This document shows, in pieces, positions 8,761 to 20,624 of a stretch of DNA of 64,000 bases (its first letter is position 1; each line of letters starts with the position of its first letter). The stretch is from contig NZ_CP097149.1 of NCBI RefSeq assembly GCF_023370075.1, positions 3,036,001 to 3,100,000 on the forward strand, given 5' to 3'. The notes beneath the pieces are model-generated. The model did not search any database. It was not told the origin of the DNA and saw nothing but the letters and a program-made list of their open reading frames with translations. The position numbers and the translations under genes are program-made. This DNA comes from Deinococcus sp. QL22 (GTDB lineage: Bacteria > Deinococcota > Deinococci > Deinococcales > Deinococcaceae).

Positions 8761-10119
8761 TCAATCCAAGCGGCGCATCCGGGCAATGAAAAAGCCGTCT
8801 ATGCCTTGTTCGGGCACGGTCAGCACGCCTGCTCCGGCGGGGACAGTAGGTACCTGCAGGTCGGGCAACGGGTCGGGCACAAAGTCCGAGTGGGCGGCCA
8901 AAAATCCGGCGATGATGTCCTGGCCTTCTTCCGGCATGACCGAGCAGACCGAATACACCAGCACACCGCCCGGCGCGACGACAGCGGCGGCCTGGGGCAG
9001 CATCCGGGCTTGCAGGGCCGCCATTTGCGCTCCAGCCTGAGCGGTCAGGCGCAACTTGATTTCGGGATGAGAACGCAGAGTGCCGCTGCCCGTGCAGGGC
9101 GCGTCCAGCAGCACCAGCGCAGCGGGCGGCAAGTCCAGTGGCATGGTCAAGTCGTGCGTGATGAAGTCGGCGCTGAGGCCGAGGCGTTCCAGGTTGGTGC
9201 GGGCCGCGTCATGCTTGTGGGGCATCACGTCCACGCTGGTCACGCTGGCCCCGCGTGCCGCCAGCATTGCCGCCTTGATGCCCATGCCGCCCGCCAAATC
9301 CAGCACCCGCACGCCGTCCACATCGCCCAGCGCGTCCACGCAGGCCAGGCTGGCCGGGTTGATCGGCTGCGCCTCGCCCTGCACATACGCCGCCGATTCG
9401 CGCAGGGGGCGGGCCAAGGCCACGCGCCGCACACTGTTGGGGCCGGGAAATACTTCGCTGCCTTCCTCTTCCAGCAGCCTCTCCCCCGTTTCCGACAGGC
9501 TCAGCCAGAGGGGTTGCGGCGTCAGCAGATCGGCCATGACGGAATCGGCATGGTCGCCAAACGCAGACTTGTAGACCCCAATCAGCCACGCGGGAAGGGC
9601 GGTGCGGGTTTCGTCGGTTTCGGGCGGGAGGGCCACGCGGCGCAGCACGGCATTCACGAGTGCAGGCGGCGCAAAACGGGCGTCTCGCGCCAGATTCACG
9701 TATTCACTGACCACCGCGTGCGCGGGCGTGCCCAGAATCAGTTTTTCAAAAGCTCCGGCCAGCAGCAAGGCCCGCACTTTGGGATGGGTCTCTTCCGACA
9801 GCATCGGCGTCAGCAGCCCTTGAAGGGTGGGCGCGTACCGCAGCGAGCCGTACACGATATGTGTGGCGAGGCCAGAATCGCGTCCGGGTAATTTGGCGGC
9901 TTGTAGGGCCGAATCCAGCGCGGAGGCGGCGAACGATTCGCCCGCCAGCACGCGCAGCAGCACCCGCACGGCCAGTTCACGGGCGGGATTGGCCTGGTCG
10001 GGGCGTGGGCGAAACTTGTTTGACTGTGACGCCGTGTCGGGTCGGGACGCAGAACTTGCCTCTGACGTGGGGCGGTCAGTCTTTGCCTTACTGGGGTGAG
10101 GATGGCGGGAGCGAATCAC
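8761..10119 (-). CDS. rsmB: 16S rRNA (cytosine-967-C5)-methyltransferase, RsmB
   Basis: SAM-dependent RNA m5C methyltransferase, 452 aa: an N-terminal NusB-like RNA-binding domain (about residues 50-190, [18 protein letters not shown]) then a Rossmann methyltransferase domain. Motifs visible: [14 protein letters not shown] (SAM site), [10 protein letters not shown] (motif IV Cys) and [11 protein letters not shown] (motif VI catalytic Cys). I choose the GTG at 10119 over the longer frame because TATGCT (10131-10126) stands 6 nt upstream, a leaderless GTG start. The first ~40 residues are a basic, low-complexity extension. Single gene. Confidence 0.92.
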   Translation of the reverse strand: MIRSRHPHPSKAKTDRPTSEASSASRPDTASQSNKFRPRPDQANPARELAVRVLLRVLAGESFAASALDSALQAAKLPGRDSGLATHIVYGSLRYAPTLQGLLTPMLSEETHPKVRALLLAGAFEKLILGTPAHAVVSEYVNLARDARFAPPALVNAVLRRVALPPETDETRTALPAWLIGVYKSAFGDHADSVMADLLTPQPLWLSLSETGERLLEEEGSEVFPGPNSVRRVALARPLRESAAYVQGEAQPINPASLACVDALGDVDGVRVLDLAGGMGIKAAMLAARGASVTSVDVMPHKHDAARTNLERLGLSADFITHDLTMPLDLPPAALVLLDAPCTGSGTLRSHPEIKLRLTAQAGAQMAALQARMLPQAAAVVAPGGVLVYSVCSVMPEEGQDIIAGFLAAHSDFVPDPLPDLQVPTVPAGAGVLTVPEQGIDGFFIARMRRLD

Positions 10120-10514
10120 TCTGCCAGCATACGGCGGAATAGATGAAATGCAGTGAATGCGTCGGGAGAGCAATGGCCTCCTGACCATTGAAGCGGCGCG
10201 GCGTGCTGACCAGCTAGGAAAATTGTATTCACTCCAACAAAAACCGTTTTCTCTGACGACAACGTGAAATAAAAGCTAACCCAGGGCCAGGGACTTGTCT
10301 TGTCAAGTGACAGGGCGGCACCTATAATGAGGGGCGAACATCCCCGTTCATTCCCCTCAGCGCTGCGTGAGATTTTGGCTCGCGTGCAAAACCCTCCGCA
10401 ACTGGCTGCATTCTCAGCGTTGCTGGAGCAAGCGGAATACGGTGGCCCTGTTCTCCACTTCATTCGTCTGGTTTTACTGGAAGCGGTTCACCGCCGATCC
10501 ACCCAAGGAGCATT
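10120..10514. other. Gene-free regulatory region upstream of malE
   Basis: 395 bp between the divergent rsmB and malE starts. It holds the rsmB leaderless promoter at its left edge, a near-consensus sigma-A promoter at 10300-10328 and a malE 5' untranslated region of about 180 nt. An open frame from GTG 10300 in this stretch looks non-coding. I see no clear operator palindrome. Confidence 0.7.
10300..10328 (+). promoter_or_regulatory. malEFG promoter, TTGTCA-N17-TATAAT
   Basis: -35 TTGTCA at 10300-10305, 17 bp spacer, perfect TATAAT at 10323-10328. This is the best promoter match in the window. Transcription would start near 10335. Confidence 0.85.
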
Positions 10515-11711
10515 ATGAAGAAAGCCTTGACACTGTTGTCTCTCGCCCTGCTGGGCAGCGCCCTGACCTCTCAGGCTGGCGCGGCCACCCTCACCGTCTG
10601 GACCCACTTTGGCGGCCCCGAACTGGCATGGCTCAAGTCTCAGGCTGCCGACTTCACCAAGAAGACGGGCACCCAGATTTCGCTCGTCAGCGTGCCCTTC
10701 GACAACATTCCTGACAAGTTCATTCAGAGTGCGCCCAAGGGCCAAGGCCCCGACGTCGTGGTGACGCTGCCCCAAGACCGCCTGGGCCAGTTGGCCGCTG
10801 CCGGTGTTGTGGAGCCGATGGACAAGTACGTGACCAGCCGCACTGATTTTGACAAGACCGCACTGACGGCCATGACCTACAAGGGCAAGCTGTTTGGCCT
10901 GCCTATGTTCGCCGAAAGCGTGGCGCTGGTGTACAACAAGAAGCTCATCCCTACCGCGCCCACCACCTGGAACGCCTTCCTTGCAGCGGCCCAGAAGAAC
11001 ACTGGCAATGGTAAGTTCGGCTTCCTCGCCGACCTGAGCAACGCCTACATGAACTACGGCGTGGTCAGCGCTTACGGCGGCTACGTGTTCAAAAACACCA
11101 GTGGCACCCTGAACCCCAAAGACATCGGCCTTGCCAACGCCGGAGCCGAAAAAGCCAGCGCGTTCCTGAACGACCTGCGCTACAAGTACAACCTCGTACC
11201 CGAGGGTGTAGACGGCGGCGCAGCCAAGAGTGCGTTCGTCGACGGACGCCTCGCCATGTTGCTCACCGGCCCCTGGGACATCGGCGACATCAAAAAAGCA
11301 GGCATCGACTACGGGATCGCCGCCTTCCCCACCCCTCCCGGCGCAACCGGCAAGTGGAGCCCCTTCGTGGGTGTGCAGGGCACCATGATCAACGCCTACG
11401 GTAAGCAGAAGGCCGCTTCGGCGCAGTTTGCCAAGCAGATCTCTTCCAGCACCGCGCAGGTCAGCTTTAACAAGGCCGGGGGCCGTATTCCCATCAGCCT
11501 CAGCGCCCGCACCAAACTGAAGTCCGACCCCGTGGTGGCAGGCTTCGGCAAGACCATCAGCATGGGCACTCCTATGCCCAACATTGTGGAAATGGGGAGC
11601 GTGTGGGGGCCTTGGAGCGCCGCGATTGCCCAGAGCGTGCAAAAGCCCAACCAGAACTACTCGCAGATTCTGGACAAAGCCGTTTCCGAAATTAACAGCA
11701 ACATCAAGTAA
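10515..11711 (+). CDS. malE: Maltose-type ABC transporter substrate-binding protein
   Basis: Extracytoplasmic sugar-binding protein for an ABC importer, 398 aa, close to E. coli MalE in length. Signal peptide MKKALTLLSLALLGSALTSQAGA, no lipobox. Family segments: LTVWTHFGGPELAWLK, GPDVVVTLPQDRLGQLAAAG, LFGLPMFAESVALVYNKK and AMLLTGPWDIGDIKKAGIDYG, all typical of maltose/maltodextrin binding proteins (exact sugar inferred). AAGGAG at 10505-10510 sets the ATG at 10515. First gene of malE-malF-malG; a strong stem-loop after it probably makes malE the most abundant product. Confidence 0.9.
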   Translation: MKKALTLLSLALLGSALTSQAGAATLTVWTHFGGPELAWLKSQAADFTKKTGTQISLVSVPFDNIPDKFIQSAPKGQGPDVVVTLPQDRLGQLAAAGVVEPMDKYVTSRTDFDKTALTAMTYKGKLFGLPMFAESVALVYNKKLIPTAPTTWNAFLAAAQKNTGNGKFGFLADLSNAYMNYGVVSAYGGYVFKNTSGTLNPKDIGLANAGAEKASAFLNDLRYKYNLVPEGVDGGAAKSAFVDGRLAMLLTGPWDIGDIKKAGIDYGIAAFPTPPGATGKWSPFVGVQGTMINAYGKQKAASAQFAKQISSSTAQVSFNKAGGRIPISLSARTKLKSDPVVAGFGKTISMGTPMPNIVEMGSVWGPWSAAIAQSVQKPNQNYSQILDKAVSEINSNIK

Positions 11712-11725
11712 AGTCAGACCTTTTG

Positions 11726-11766
11726 AATGAGAACGGACAGGCCATAGACGCCTGTCCGTTCTCATT
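11726..11766 (+). terminator. Perfect 17-bp intercistronic stem-loop malE/malF
   Basis: Arms 11726-11742 and 11750-11766 (AATGAGAACGGACAGGC and its complement) with a 7-nt loop. No U-run follows, so it is more likely an mRNA-stabilising or partial termination element than a full terminator, as is common between binding-protein and permease genes. Confidence 0.7.
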
Positions 11767-11914
11767 GCTCCGGCTGTGCACCATCAAACGAGTGCAAAGA
11801 ACAGCTGGCTAGGTCAATGCTGAGGCCACCCGCCCACAGAGTTGCAGTCAATTCAGATGACGCCCACAATAGGGCGCACTTGACACCAAGTTTTTTAAGG
11901 AGGTTTTAGAACCG

Positions 11915-13317
<1,403 letters not shown>

Positions 13318-13321
<4 letters not shown>

Positions 13322-14694
13322 CTGCCCTTCCGACTCCCCAAAATCTGCCGCCCGGTGGGTACGTGCACAAGGAACCGAGCGCACTGCGCCGCGCCGCGCC
13401 CTGGCTGGTGGCCGCTGCTGTCGTCATCGGCTTTCTCGTGCTGGGCTACTTTTTGGCCCGCAACATGGCGGGCAGGCCCAAAAGTTTCACCATCTATTTT
13501 GTAGAAAGAGGCTGGATTCGCTTCCTGCTGTTCCTGCTGGCCGCCAGCGGCGTGTTGGCCCTCACCAGCCTGATCGGGCAGAGAATCGGCATAGCCCGCA
13601 CCGGGCGCAAAATCAGTTACGCCGCCGTGCTGGGCGATCAACTGACGCACCTGTTCCTGATGCTGGTCGTGCTGACTGCCATCTATCCACTGCTGTACGT
13701 GCTGATTGCGGCCTTCGACCCCCGCAATAGCCTGTTCGCCTTCCCCAATTTCTCTGACCCCAACATCTTGTACCGCTCTGGTTTGCTGCCCAATTTGCAG
13801 GTGCTCAGCTTTGAAAACTACGCCGCACTGTTCGACGGTGTAACTATTCCGGGCTGGCAACTGGTCTTGGCCGGGATCGTGGGCGCGGCCCTGACCGCCC
13901 TGCTGATTCTGGCCATCATCGGCAGAGTGGGCCGCGAGAGCGAACGCCTGACGCAGGCGCGGGCCTGGGCCATGCGTGCTCTGATCGCCGCACTCGCCCT
14001 GCTGGTCATCTTTATGGTGCCCTCGCAGTTTACGGGGCAAGGCAATGAGAGCAAATTCCTGCTGTCGGTACGCAACACGCTACTAGTGTCGGGCGTCACG
14101 GGCTTCCTGGCGATTGTTCTCAGTACCACCGCAGGCTACGCGATGGCCCGTCTGCGCTTTCCAGGCCGGTTCCAGATGCTGCTGTTTTTTATCTTTATTC
14201 AGATGTTCCCAGTCTTCCTGGCGCTGGTGGCCGTGTACACCCTGATGGTCATTCTGGGTCTCGTCAACACCTTTACGGGCCTGATTCTGGCGTACTCTGG
14301 CGGCGCGATTGCCTTCAACACCTGGATTTTCAAGGGCTATGTGGAAAGCCTGCCGGAGTCGCTGGAAGAAGCCGCGATGGTGGACGGCGCGACCCGCTGG
14401 CAAACGTTCTTACAGGTGGTCTTGCCCCTGTCGGGCGGCATTCTGGTCTTCATTTTCCTGAACCAATTTATCGGCACCTACGCCGAATTCATTCTGGCAA
14501 GCATCCTGCTGACGGGCGTGGATCAGTGGACGGTGGGCGTGATGCTCCGCAGCTTTACCACCGGGCAATTCAGTACCAAGTGGGGCATCTTTTCGGCCGC
14601 CGCTACCCTGGGTGCGCTTCCGATTATTGCCCTCTTCTACGGTTTCCAGGGCTACTTCGTGGGCGGAACCGTATCCGGCGGCGTGAAGGAATAG
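13318..14694 (+). CDS. malG: Maltose-type ABC transporter permease MalG
   Basis: Second permease subunit, 458 aa, much longer than E. coli MalG (about 296). The extra length lies in the N-terminal half: three hydrophobic segments, then a segment ([22 protein letters not shown]...) and two more membrane spans before the conserved core (about residues 250-458). EAA motif [20 protein letters not shown] present; the C-terminus [19 protein letters not shown] matches the MalG tail that reaches the binding protein site. Coupled to malF by ATGA overlap. Long MalG forms appear to be usual in this group, but I infer that from memory of the family. Confidence 0.92.
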
Positions 14695-14724
14695 GAATAA
14701 TCCAACCCGTTTGAATGCCGAAAA

Positions 14725-14756
14725 AGCAGGCTCCCCAAGTCACCGGGGAGCCTGCT
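14725..14756. terminator. Terminator between malG and tetR
   Basis: Stem 14725-14736/14745-14756 (AGCAGGCTCCCC/GGGGAGCCTGCT). The minus-strand side ends in TTTTT, so it is strongest for the tetR gene; it also lies 31 bp behind malG. Confidence 0.8.
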
Positions 14757-14782
14757 TCTGTGGTTGTATCTGTTACAGGTGC

Positions 14783-15430
14783 TTACGCTTTGGCCGTCAG
14801 GCGGTCAATAGTGGCGCGTACCGAAATGGGGAACTCGGTGTCGAAATCCAACGTCAGGAACGACATTTCAGGGTAACGGCGCAGGGTTTCCGAAGACGGC
14901 GTCTCTTCGGTGATCTGCTGCCAGCCAACCGCCAGGGCGTACACATGCACGATGATCTTGAGGGTCAGGTCGGGCTCGAAGGGCATCTGGGCAATGACTT
15001 CTTGCAGCATCCGGCGCACGTCGCGCTTGAAGTTCAGGGTCAGTTCGGGGCGCACATTGCGCTCCAGTACCGTGCCCAGCAAGATCAACAGGCGGCGCAG
15101 GGCCTCATAGCCTTTAGAAGAATCGATGATGACATCGGCAACGTCATTGGGCGTTTTGGGCTGGCGCTCGGCCAACATGCCGGTCAGGTGTGCCAGCCAC
15201 TGCTGCAGATGCTCGGTCAGCAGGGCCAGGAACAATTCTTCTTTGGTATCGAAGTACAGATACAGGGTGCCTTTGGCAAGTTTGGCCTCACGTGCCACCT
15301 GGTTCATGCTCAGGTCAGCGTAAGGCGTATTCGTCCAGAGACGTTCGGCGGCACGGAGGATATCGTCGCGTCGCTGAGATTTTTCTTCAGGGCTACGCGC
15401 ACGGGCGGGACGGGGAGTTTCGCTGACCAC
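14783..15430 (-). CDS. TetR/AcrR-family transcription regulator
   Basis: Dimeric repressor-type regulator, 215 aa. HTH at about residues 18-65 (RRDDILRAAERLW ... NQVAREAKLAKGTLYLYF, the family signature), followed by a divergent ligand domain. GTG at 15430 is leaderless: TAAGGT (15443-15438) is 7 nt upstream. Inverted repeats at 15451-15462 and 15467-15487 lie directly behind this -10 and suggest autoregulation. The ligand is unknown; the fatty-acid gene at 16409 is a possible target, but its operator has a different sequence. Confidence 0.9.
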   Translation of the reverse strand: MVSETPRPARARSPEEKSQRRDDILRAAERLWTNTPYADLSMNQVAREAKLAKGTLYLYFDTKEELFLALLTEHLQQWLAHLTGMLAERQPKTPNDVADVIIDSSKGYEALRRLLILLGTVLERNVRPELTLNFKRDVRRMLQEVIAQMPFEPDLTLKIIVHVYALAVGWQQITEETPSSETLRRYPEMSFLTLDFDTEFPISVRATIDRLTAKA

Positions 15431-15450
15431 GAGTCAGACCTTATCCTTTT

Positions 15451-15462
15451 AACTGTCCAGTT
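15451..15462. promoter_or_regulatory. Inverted repeat AACTG-N2-CAGTT near tetR promoter
   Basis: AACTGTCCAGTT is a perfect 5-bp inverted repeat with a 2-nt centre, 8 bp upstream of the tetR -10. Candidate operator half of the tetR control region. Confidence 0.4.
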
Positions 15463-15466
15463 GGCT

Positions 15467-15487
15467 GTGAACTCATTCACGGTTCAC
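15467..15487. promoter_or_regulatory. Inverted repeat GTGAAC-N9-GTTCAC
   Basis: 21-bp element with 6-bp arms, 24-44 bp upstream of the tetR -10, next to a second palindrome AACCGGTT at 15490-15497. Size and position suit a TetR-family operator. Confidence 0.45.
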
Positions 15488-15733
15488 TTAACCGGTTGTT
15501 CAATTAAATAGGCTACCGCAGGACTAAAAACGTACCCTCACAGGTGATCTGCTATTCAAATCTGCTGTGAGAAATATGTGCATGATAGTTCAGCATCAAG
15601 CAAAATGACGTTGAGGCGCTTGTCTGACCAGAATGTCTGAATAAAGTTCCAATGTAAAGCGGTTGCTTCACGTGCGTTGACGGAACTCCTACACCCCCAA
15701 TTGGGGGATGCTCTACTTTCGCGCCTCTACTAC

Positions 15734-16252
15734 TTACGCCAATCCACACGCCCGCTGAAGTAGCAAGTGCAATTCGTCGCGCCCCAAACGCCGGGGCACA
15801 AGTGCCAACTGGGCAGGCAAGGTGCTCAGTCCGGGCACGGTAGGCAGATAGCGGAACTCAGGACGAACGATCAGGTCGCGGCCAGCCGTCAGGGCCACCA
15901 CAAAATTCAGTTGCAGTTCAAAGTGTGCGTTCAGTTCGGCCCGCAGTGGGTCGGCGTCACCTGACAGGAGGGCCAGCAGCGCCGGATGGGTTTCGAAGCC
16001 GTCTTCGAGTTGACTGAGTAACCGGGCCGTATCGAGGAACAGGGCCGCACCCGGCAGCGCATACCCGGCGATTCGGCGGCGGCATAGGTCGGGCGAATCG
16101 CCGCGCACAATACTGATGTCCCGGCCTGACCGCAGCGCACCGCCCAGCAACCCCCACAGCCTCCCCAGGCTGGAATACCGCGCCAGTTCCACATATCCGG
16201 CAGGTTTTGCAGGCAGGGGGAGAGTGGGCCTGTCTGCTTTGGGCAGCGTCAT
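15734..16252 (-). CDS. Hypothetical protein, unknown family
   Basis: 172 aa from ATG 16252 ([20 protein letters not shown]). The sequence is Leu/Ala/Arg-rich, with no signal peptide, membrane segment or motif I know. The segment [36 protein letters not shown] (given in parts) looks like two amphipathic helices. An alternative in-frame ATG is at 16291, immediately behind a TAGCAT hexamer that could be the -10 for a short-leader transcript. Divergent from the acyl-CoA dehydrogenase gene; no functional link is evident. Confidence 0.6.
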   Translation of the reverse strand: MTLPKADRPTLPLPAKPAGYVELARYSSLGRLWGLLGGALRSGRDISIVRGDSPDLCRRRIAGYALPGAALFLDTARLLSQLEDGFETHPALLALLSGDADPLRAELNAHFELQLNFVVALTAGRDLIVRPEFRYLPTVPGLSTLPAQLALVPRRLGRDELHLLLQRACGLA

Positions 16253-16373
16253 GGAGCGGCAACTGAGGACGAAAAGAGGGGCATACCCCATGCTAGAGGC
16301 CCCCCAACCCTCCGCCCCACGCTCTTTAAAGAATGAATGAACAGGCAGACAGCACAATCGCAAGAATTAAAAC

Positions 16374-16390
16374 TTTGTACCGAGTACAAA
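16374..16390. promoter_or_regulatory. Palindromic operator TTTGTAC-N3-GTACAAA
   Basis: Perfect 7-bp inverted repeat around CGA, ending 18 bp before the acyl-CoA dehydrogenase start and overlapping a possible -35 (TTGTAC). Bound regulator unknown; a TetR/FadR-like repressor is a reasonable guess. Confidence 0.7.
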
Positions 16391-16408
16391 ATATGTCAAA
16401 CTAAGGGC

Positions 16409-17794
<1,386 letters not shown>

Positions 17795-17807
17795 AAGCCG
17801 TGAGTAT

Positions 17808-17890
17808 GGAGTGGTGAGTGGGAAAAGATAAGGGCTGACTGTAGGACGTGGATCGTGGAAAAGGCTAAAAGCCCAAACCATGATCCACGT
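17808..17890. repeat. Intergenic palindromic repeat, copy 1
   Basis: Starts with GGAGTGGTGAGTGGGAAA (17808-17825), identical to 29240-29257, and contains a nearly perfect stem 17846-17858/17878-17890 (ACGTGGATCGTGG/CCATGATCCACGT). Lies between two convergent genes. Confidence 0.6.
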
Positions 17891-17891
17891 T

Positions 17892-19331
17892 TTACGTTCT
17901 ACTCTCCCCCATTCTCCGCACCCCGTCCCGAATCGCTTCCGGGGGCAAGTGGGCGTACCCCAGCAGTACGGCGGGCGGACGGGGCAGCACGGCCAGTGGG
18001 GCAGCGGGCGTGAGAGCCACATCGGCGCGGCGGGCAATGGCCACAGCGTCGGCTTCGGTCAGGTGGGGGGGCAGCGTGACATGTACGTGCAGGCCGGCGC
18101 GAGCGGGGGTGGGTTGCCAGCCGGGAAGATGAGCGGCCAACGCTTCCAGCAGCGTGTCGTGGCGGTGGCGAATGTTCTGGCGGGCGCGGCGCAGGTGGCG
18201 GGCGTAGGCTCCAGAAGAGAGGATGTCGGCCAGCGCGAGGGCGTCCAGCACACCGGGAGCACGGTCAGTGAGGGGGCGGGTTCCGGCCAGCACGCGCACC
18301 ACATCGGGCGGGGCCACCAGATAACCGCTGCGGGTCACAGGGGCAAGGCTTTTGCTGAAGCTGCCTAGCAGCAACACCCGGTCAGGCGCGAGGCCCTGCA
18401 TCACGGCTGGGGGCCGCGCCGTGTGGTGCAGGTCGGCGGCGTAATCATCTTCCAGAATGAAGGCTCCGCAGGCCCGCGCCCAAGCGATCACGGCCTGACT
18501 TCGGGCAGCGGGCAGGGCGGCGGTAGTGGGGTACTGACAGCCGGGAGTGACATAGAGCAGCGTGGCGTGTGCGGGCAATGCCGCTGGATCGATGCCCTGC
18601 TCATCAACGGGGACGGGTAACAATGTGGCTCCGGTGGCGGCGAGGGCGGCCCGCGCTCCCGGATAGGTGGGGTCTTCGGTGGCGGCCACCCGGCCCTCTT
18701 CCAAAAATACACGGGCCAGGGCGTCCAGTGCCCATTGCGTGCCGCCCGTCAGCATCAGCATGTCGGGCGTGACCCGCGCGCCGCGTTCGGCATTCAGGTA
18801 GGCGGCAAGGGCGCGGCGGGTTTCCAGCGGGCCGAGTTCGTTCAATCCCGGCTCAGTCGGCAAATTAGACGGCAGGCCCAATGAACCCGAACTGGCCTGC
18901 CCCGCCCGCCGTGCCAGAGCCAAAGCCCAGGCTCCCGCCGGGTACAAGTCGGGTACAGGTTGGCCCACCCGGAAATCCACCGCGTACACGCCGCCCGCGT
19001 CGGTGATTCGGCCTGCGAGGGCGCGGGTGGCCCACGCACTCAGCGGCAACGGGGAGGTGCTGGCAGCAGCAACAGCGGAAGCGGGCGGCACAGCCACACG
19101 GGTTCCAGACCGCTCGCCCGCGCTGACGTACCCCTCGGCCTGAAGCTGCGCCAGGGCATCTACCAACGTATTGCGCGACACACCCAACTGCGCGGCCAGT
19201 GTGCGGTGTCCGGGCAGCCGTGCTCCCTGCACCAACACGCCGCGCTGCACGGCGTCACGCAGGGTGCGGGCCACGCGGGCGTGCAGTACCTCACCGGGCA
19301 GCGTGGGCAACAGGTCGGGGATGGAGGTCAT
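17892..19331 (-). CDS. MocR-type regulator: GntR HTH fused to PLP aminotransferase fold
   Basis: 479 aa. Winged-helix GntR domain at residues 10-80 ([35 protein letters not shown], in family order), a short Ala/Pro linker, then a fold-type I aminotransferase domain. The PLP lysine is in GSFSKSLAP; the Asp/Tyr ligands are in [10 protein letters not shown]. Such proteins (PdxR, GabR type) are transcription regulators sensing PLP or amino compounds rather than enzymes. The arms TTGAATCC/GGATTCAA just upstream of the ATG are a likely own binding site. No PLP or GABA genes are adjacent, so the regulon is unknown. Confidence 0.88.
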   Translation of the reverse strand: MTSIPDLLPTLPGEVLHARVARTLRDAVQRGVLVQGARLPGHRTLAAQLGVSRNTLVDALAQLQAEGYVSAGERSGTRVAVPPASAVAAASTSPLPLSAWATRALAGRITDAGGVYAVDFRVGQPVPDLYPAGAWALALARRAGQASSGSLGLPSNLPTEPGLNELGPLETRRALAAYLNAERGARVTPDMLMLTGGTQWALDALARVFLEEGRVAATEDPTYPGARAALAATGATLLPVPVDEQGIDPAALPAHATLLYVTPGCQYPTTAALPAARSQAVIAWARACGAFILEDDYAADLHHTARPPAVMQGLAPDRVLLLGSFSKSLAPVTRSGYLVAPPDVVRVLAGTRPLTDRAPGVLDALALADILSSGAYARHLRRARQNIRHRHDTLLEALAAHLPGWQPTPARAGLHVHVTLPPHLTEADAVAIARRADVALTPAAPLAVLPRPPAVLLGYAHLPPEAIRDGVRRMGESRT

Positions 19332-19342
19332 ACTGATTCCGA

Positions 19343-19368
19343 TTGAATCCAGTAGTTTAGGGATTCAA
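19343..19368. promoter_or_regulatory. Inverted repeat TTGAATCC-N10-GGATTCAA
   Basis: Perfect 8-bp arms, 12 bp upstream of the MocR-type start, overlapping a TAAACT that could be its -10. Likely autoregulatory operator. Confidence 0.6.
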
Positions 19369-19476
19369 TTCGAGCAAAGCGAGTCAGAAAGAGTACGGGT
19401 GCCGGGAGATGAACGGACAGGCGGTGGCCGTATTGATCAGCAGGGCCGACTGTCCGGGAATCATATGGAGCCCGTA

Positions 19477-19794
19477 TCAAGCCCGCCCGAATTCCCGCGC
19501 CAGCCACTCCACCTGGCCGCCCTCCGCCCGCAGTGCCCCACCTGCCACCTCCAAAAAGCGTTCCCGCGCCGCCTCCGCTTCGGCCTGAGTTATGCCATGC
19601 GCCGCGGGGTCGGCCAGCAAGGAGCGCAACAGCGGAAACACGGGCGTATCGGCGTGAACAGTGGCGCCTACGGTTACGTCGGCCTGCCATTTCAGCAGAA
19701 AATCCAGCGCATACGGCCCCGGCTCCAGCACGCAGCCGCCGGGATACGGAATGCGCTTGGGGGCGGGGAAAGTCACGGAAGCGGTTTGGGTCAT
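19477..19794 (-). CDS. Hypothetical protein, 105 aa
   Basis: Small soluble protein (MTQTASVTFPAPKRIPYPGG...). The C-terminal half is helical (AEAEAARERFLEVAGGALRAE). No known motif. I take ATG 19794, not the longer frame from 19833, because TTGCAG-N17-CATTCT with CATTCT 6 nt before the ATG makes a complete leaderless promoter. It lies 46 bp downstream of the methyltransferase stop on the same strand but has its own promoter. Confidence 0.65.
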   Translation of the reverse strand: MTQTASVTFPAPKRIPYPGGCVLEPGPYALDFLLKWQADVTVGATVHADTPVFPLLRSLLADPAAHGITQAEAEAARERFLEVAGGALRAEGGQVEWLAREFGRA

Positions 19795-19799
19795 GGGGA

Positions 19800-19829
19800 C
19801 AGAATGCGCCCAGTCAGGCACGTCTGCAA
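19800..19829 (-). promoter_or_regulatory. Leaderless promoter TTGCAG-N17-CATTCT
   Basis: -35 TTGCAG, 17 bp, -10 CATTCT (19806-19801), then 6 nt to the ATG at 19794. One of the few leaderless promoters here with an obvious -35, and it shows that C is accepted at the first -10 position. Confidence 0.65.
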
Positions 19830-19840
19830 GCACATTAGCC

Positions 19841-20419
19841 TCAATCCGTCCAGCCCACGATCAGTGCCAGTTCCAGCCACTTCCAGACCACATCGGCGCG
19901 CGCGAATCCGCTTTCACGCAGCCACGCCACTTGATCCCACGCGGGCGCAAGCTGGTTGCTGGGGTCTTCTTTGCCGCCCAGTAGGTCGAGAAAGCGGGTG
20001 TGTTCGTGGGCATCCACGCTGGCGACGTGCTCCAAATTCAGCACCAGACCGCCCGGATTCAGCAGGCCGCGCAATTCGGTGTACAGCTCGCGCTTCCGCA
20101 GATCAGACAGATAGTGTATGGCAAAGCCGCTGATGATGGCGTCAAAGGTGCCCAGCGGCGGCAAGGGCTGACTCAGGTCGTGGGCCACATAGTCCACCGG
20201 AGCGGGCCAAGTGCGGGCGCGGGCGGCATCCAACATGGCCGCAGAATGATCGAGCAAAACGCCTTCTGCACCCGGAAAGCGCGTGTGGGCCAGCGCCAGC
20301 AATCGGCCATCGCCGCAGCCGACATCCAGCAGCAACCGCTCGCCCACGTCGCGCTGAGGAATAACATCCTGCATGGCAAGGTAAGCGCAGGCATAGGCCG
20401 GGTCGCGGTATTCGGTCAT
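19841..20419 (-). CDS. Class I SAM-dependent methyltransferase
   Basis: 192 aa Rossmann methyltransferase, substrate unknown. SAM motif I LLDVGCGDGRLL, motif II GVLLDHSAAML, IV FDAIISGFAIHYL, and a post-domain with LLNPGGLVLNLEHVAS. Cytosolic. ATG 20419 has GAGGAGA 6-12 nt upstream; the longer frame to 20467 (MLYGHLLMKVGLRRHF) runs through this site and is rejected. TAGGCT about 25 nt upstream of the ATG, with TTTACG 18 bp before it, is a plausible promoter. Confidence 0.88.
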   Translation of the reverse strand: MTEYRDPAYACAYLAMQDVIPQRDVGERLLLDVGCGDGRLLALAHTRFPGAEGVLLDHSAAMLDAARARTWPAPVDYVAHDLSQPLPPLGTFDAIISGFAIHYLSDLRKRELYTELRGLLNPGGLVLNLEHVASVDAHEHTRFLDLLGGKEDPSNQLAPAWDQVAWLRESGFARADVVWKWLELALIVGWTD

Positions 20420-20562
20420 GAAATGTCTCCTCAAGCCTACTTTCATTAATAAATGACCGTAAAGCAATTAATCTTATATTCCAGCTATAGTGGGCAGCGA
20501 ACTTGTATAGATAAGCTTGAAACGCGCCTATACGATGTGGAAAAAAGGCAATAAGACAAGTA

Positions 20563-20588
20563 GGGGCGAAAGCTTCCTGCCTCGCCCC
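20563..20588 (-). terminator. Stem-loop behind leuB
   Basis: GGGGCGA/TCGCCCC (20563-20569/20582-20588), 37 bp after the leuB stop. No immediate U-run; T6 occurs about 20 nt further, so the terminator is weak or Rho-assisted. Confidence 0.45.
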
Positions 20589-20624
20589 GTTCTCGATTCC
20601 GACTCTGCTTAGCCAACGCTGGAG

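Larger units (their letters stand above)
15431..15733. other. Gene-free region between tetR and the next minus-strand gene
   Basis: 303 bp. Besides the tetR operator-like repeats it has CTCACAG/CTGTGAG arms around 15537-15571 and a perfect CCCCCAATTGGGGG palindrome at 15694-15707, which lies just behind the gene at 15734 and may terminate it although no U-run follows. The 65-codon frame at 15552-15749 shows no protein-like composition. Confidence 0.6.

Noticed and set aside
8551..9891. 446-codon plus-strand frame
   Set aside because: Antisense to rsmB; composition of a shadow frame.
10300..10518. 72-codon frame before malE
   Set aside because: Begins inside the -35 of the malE promoter and overlaps the malE start; looks non-coding.
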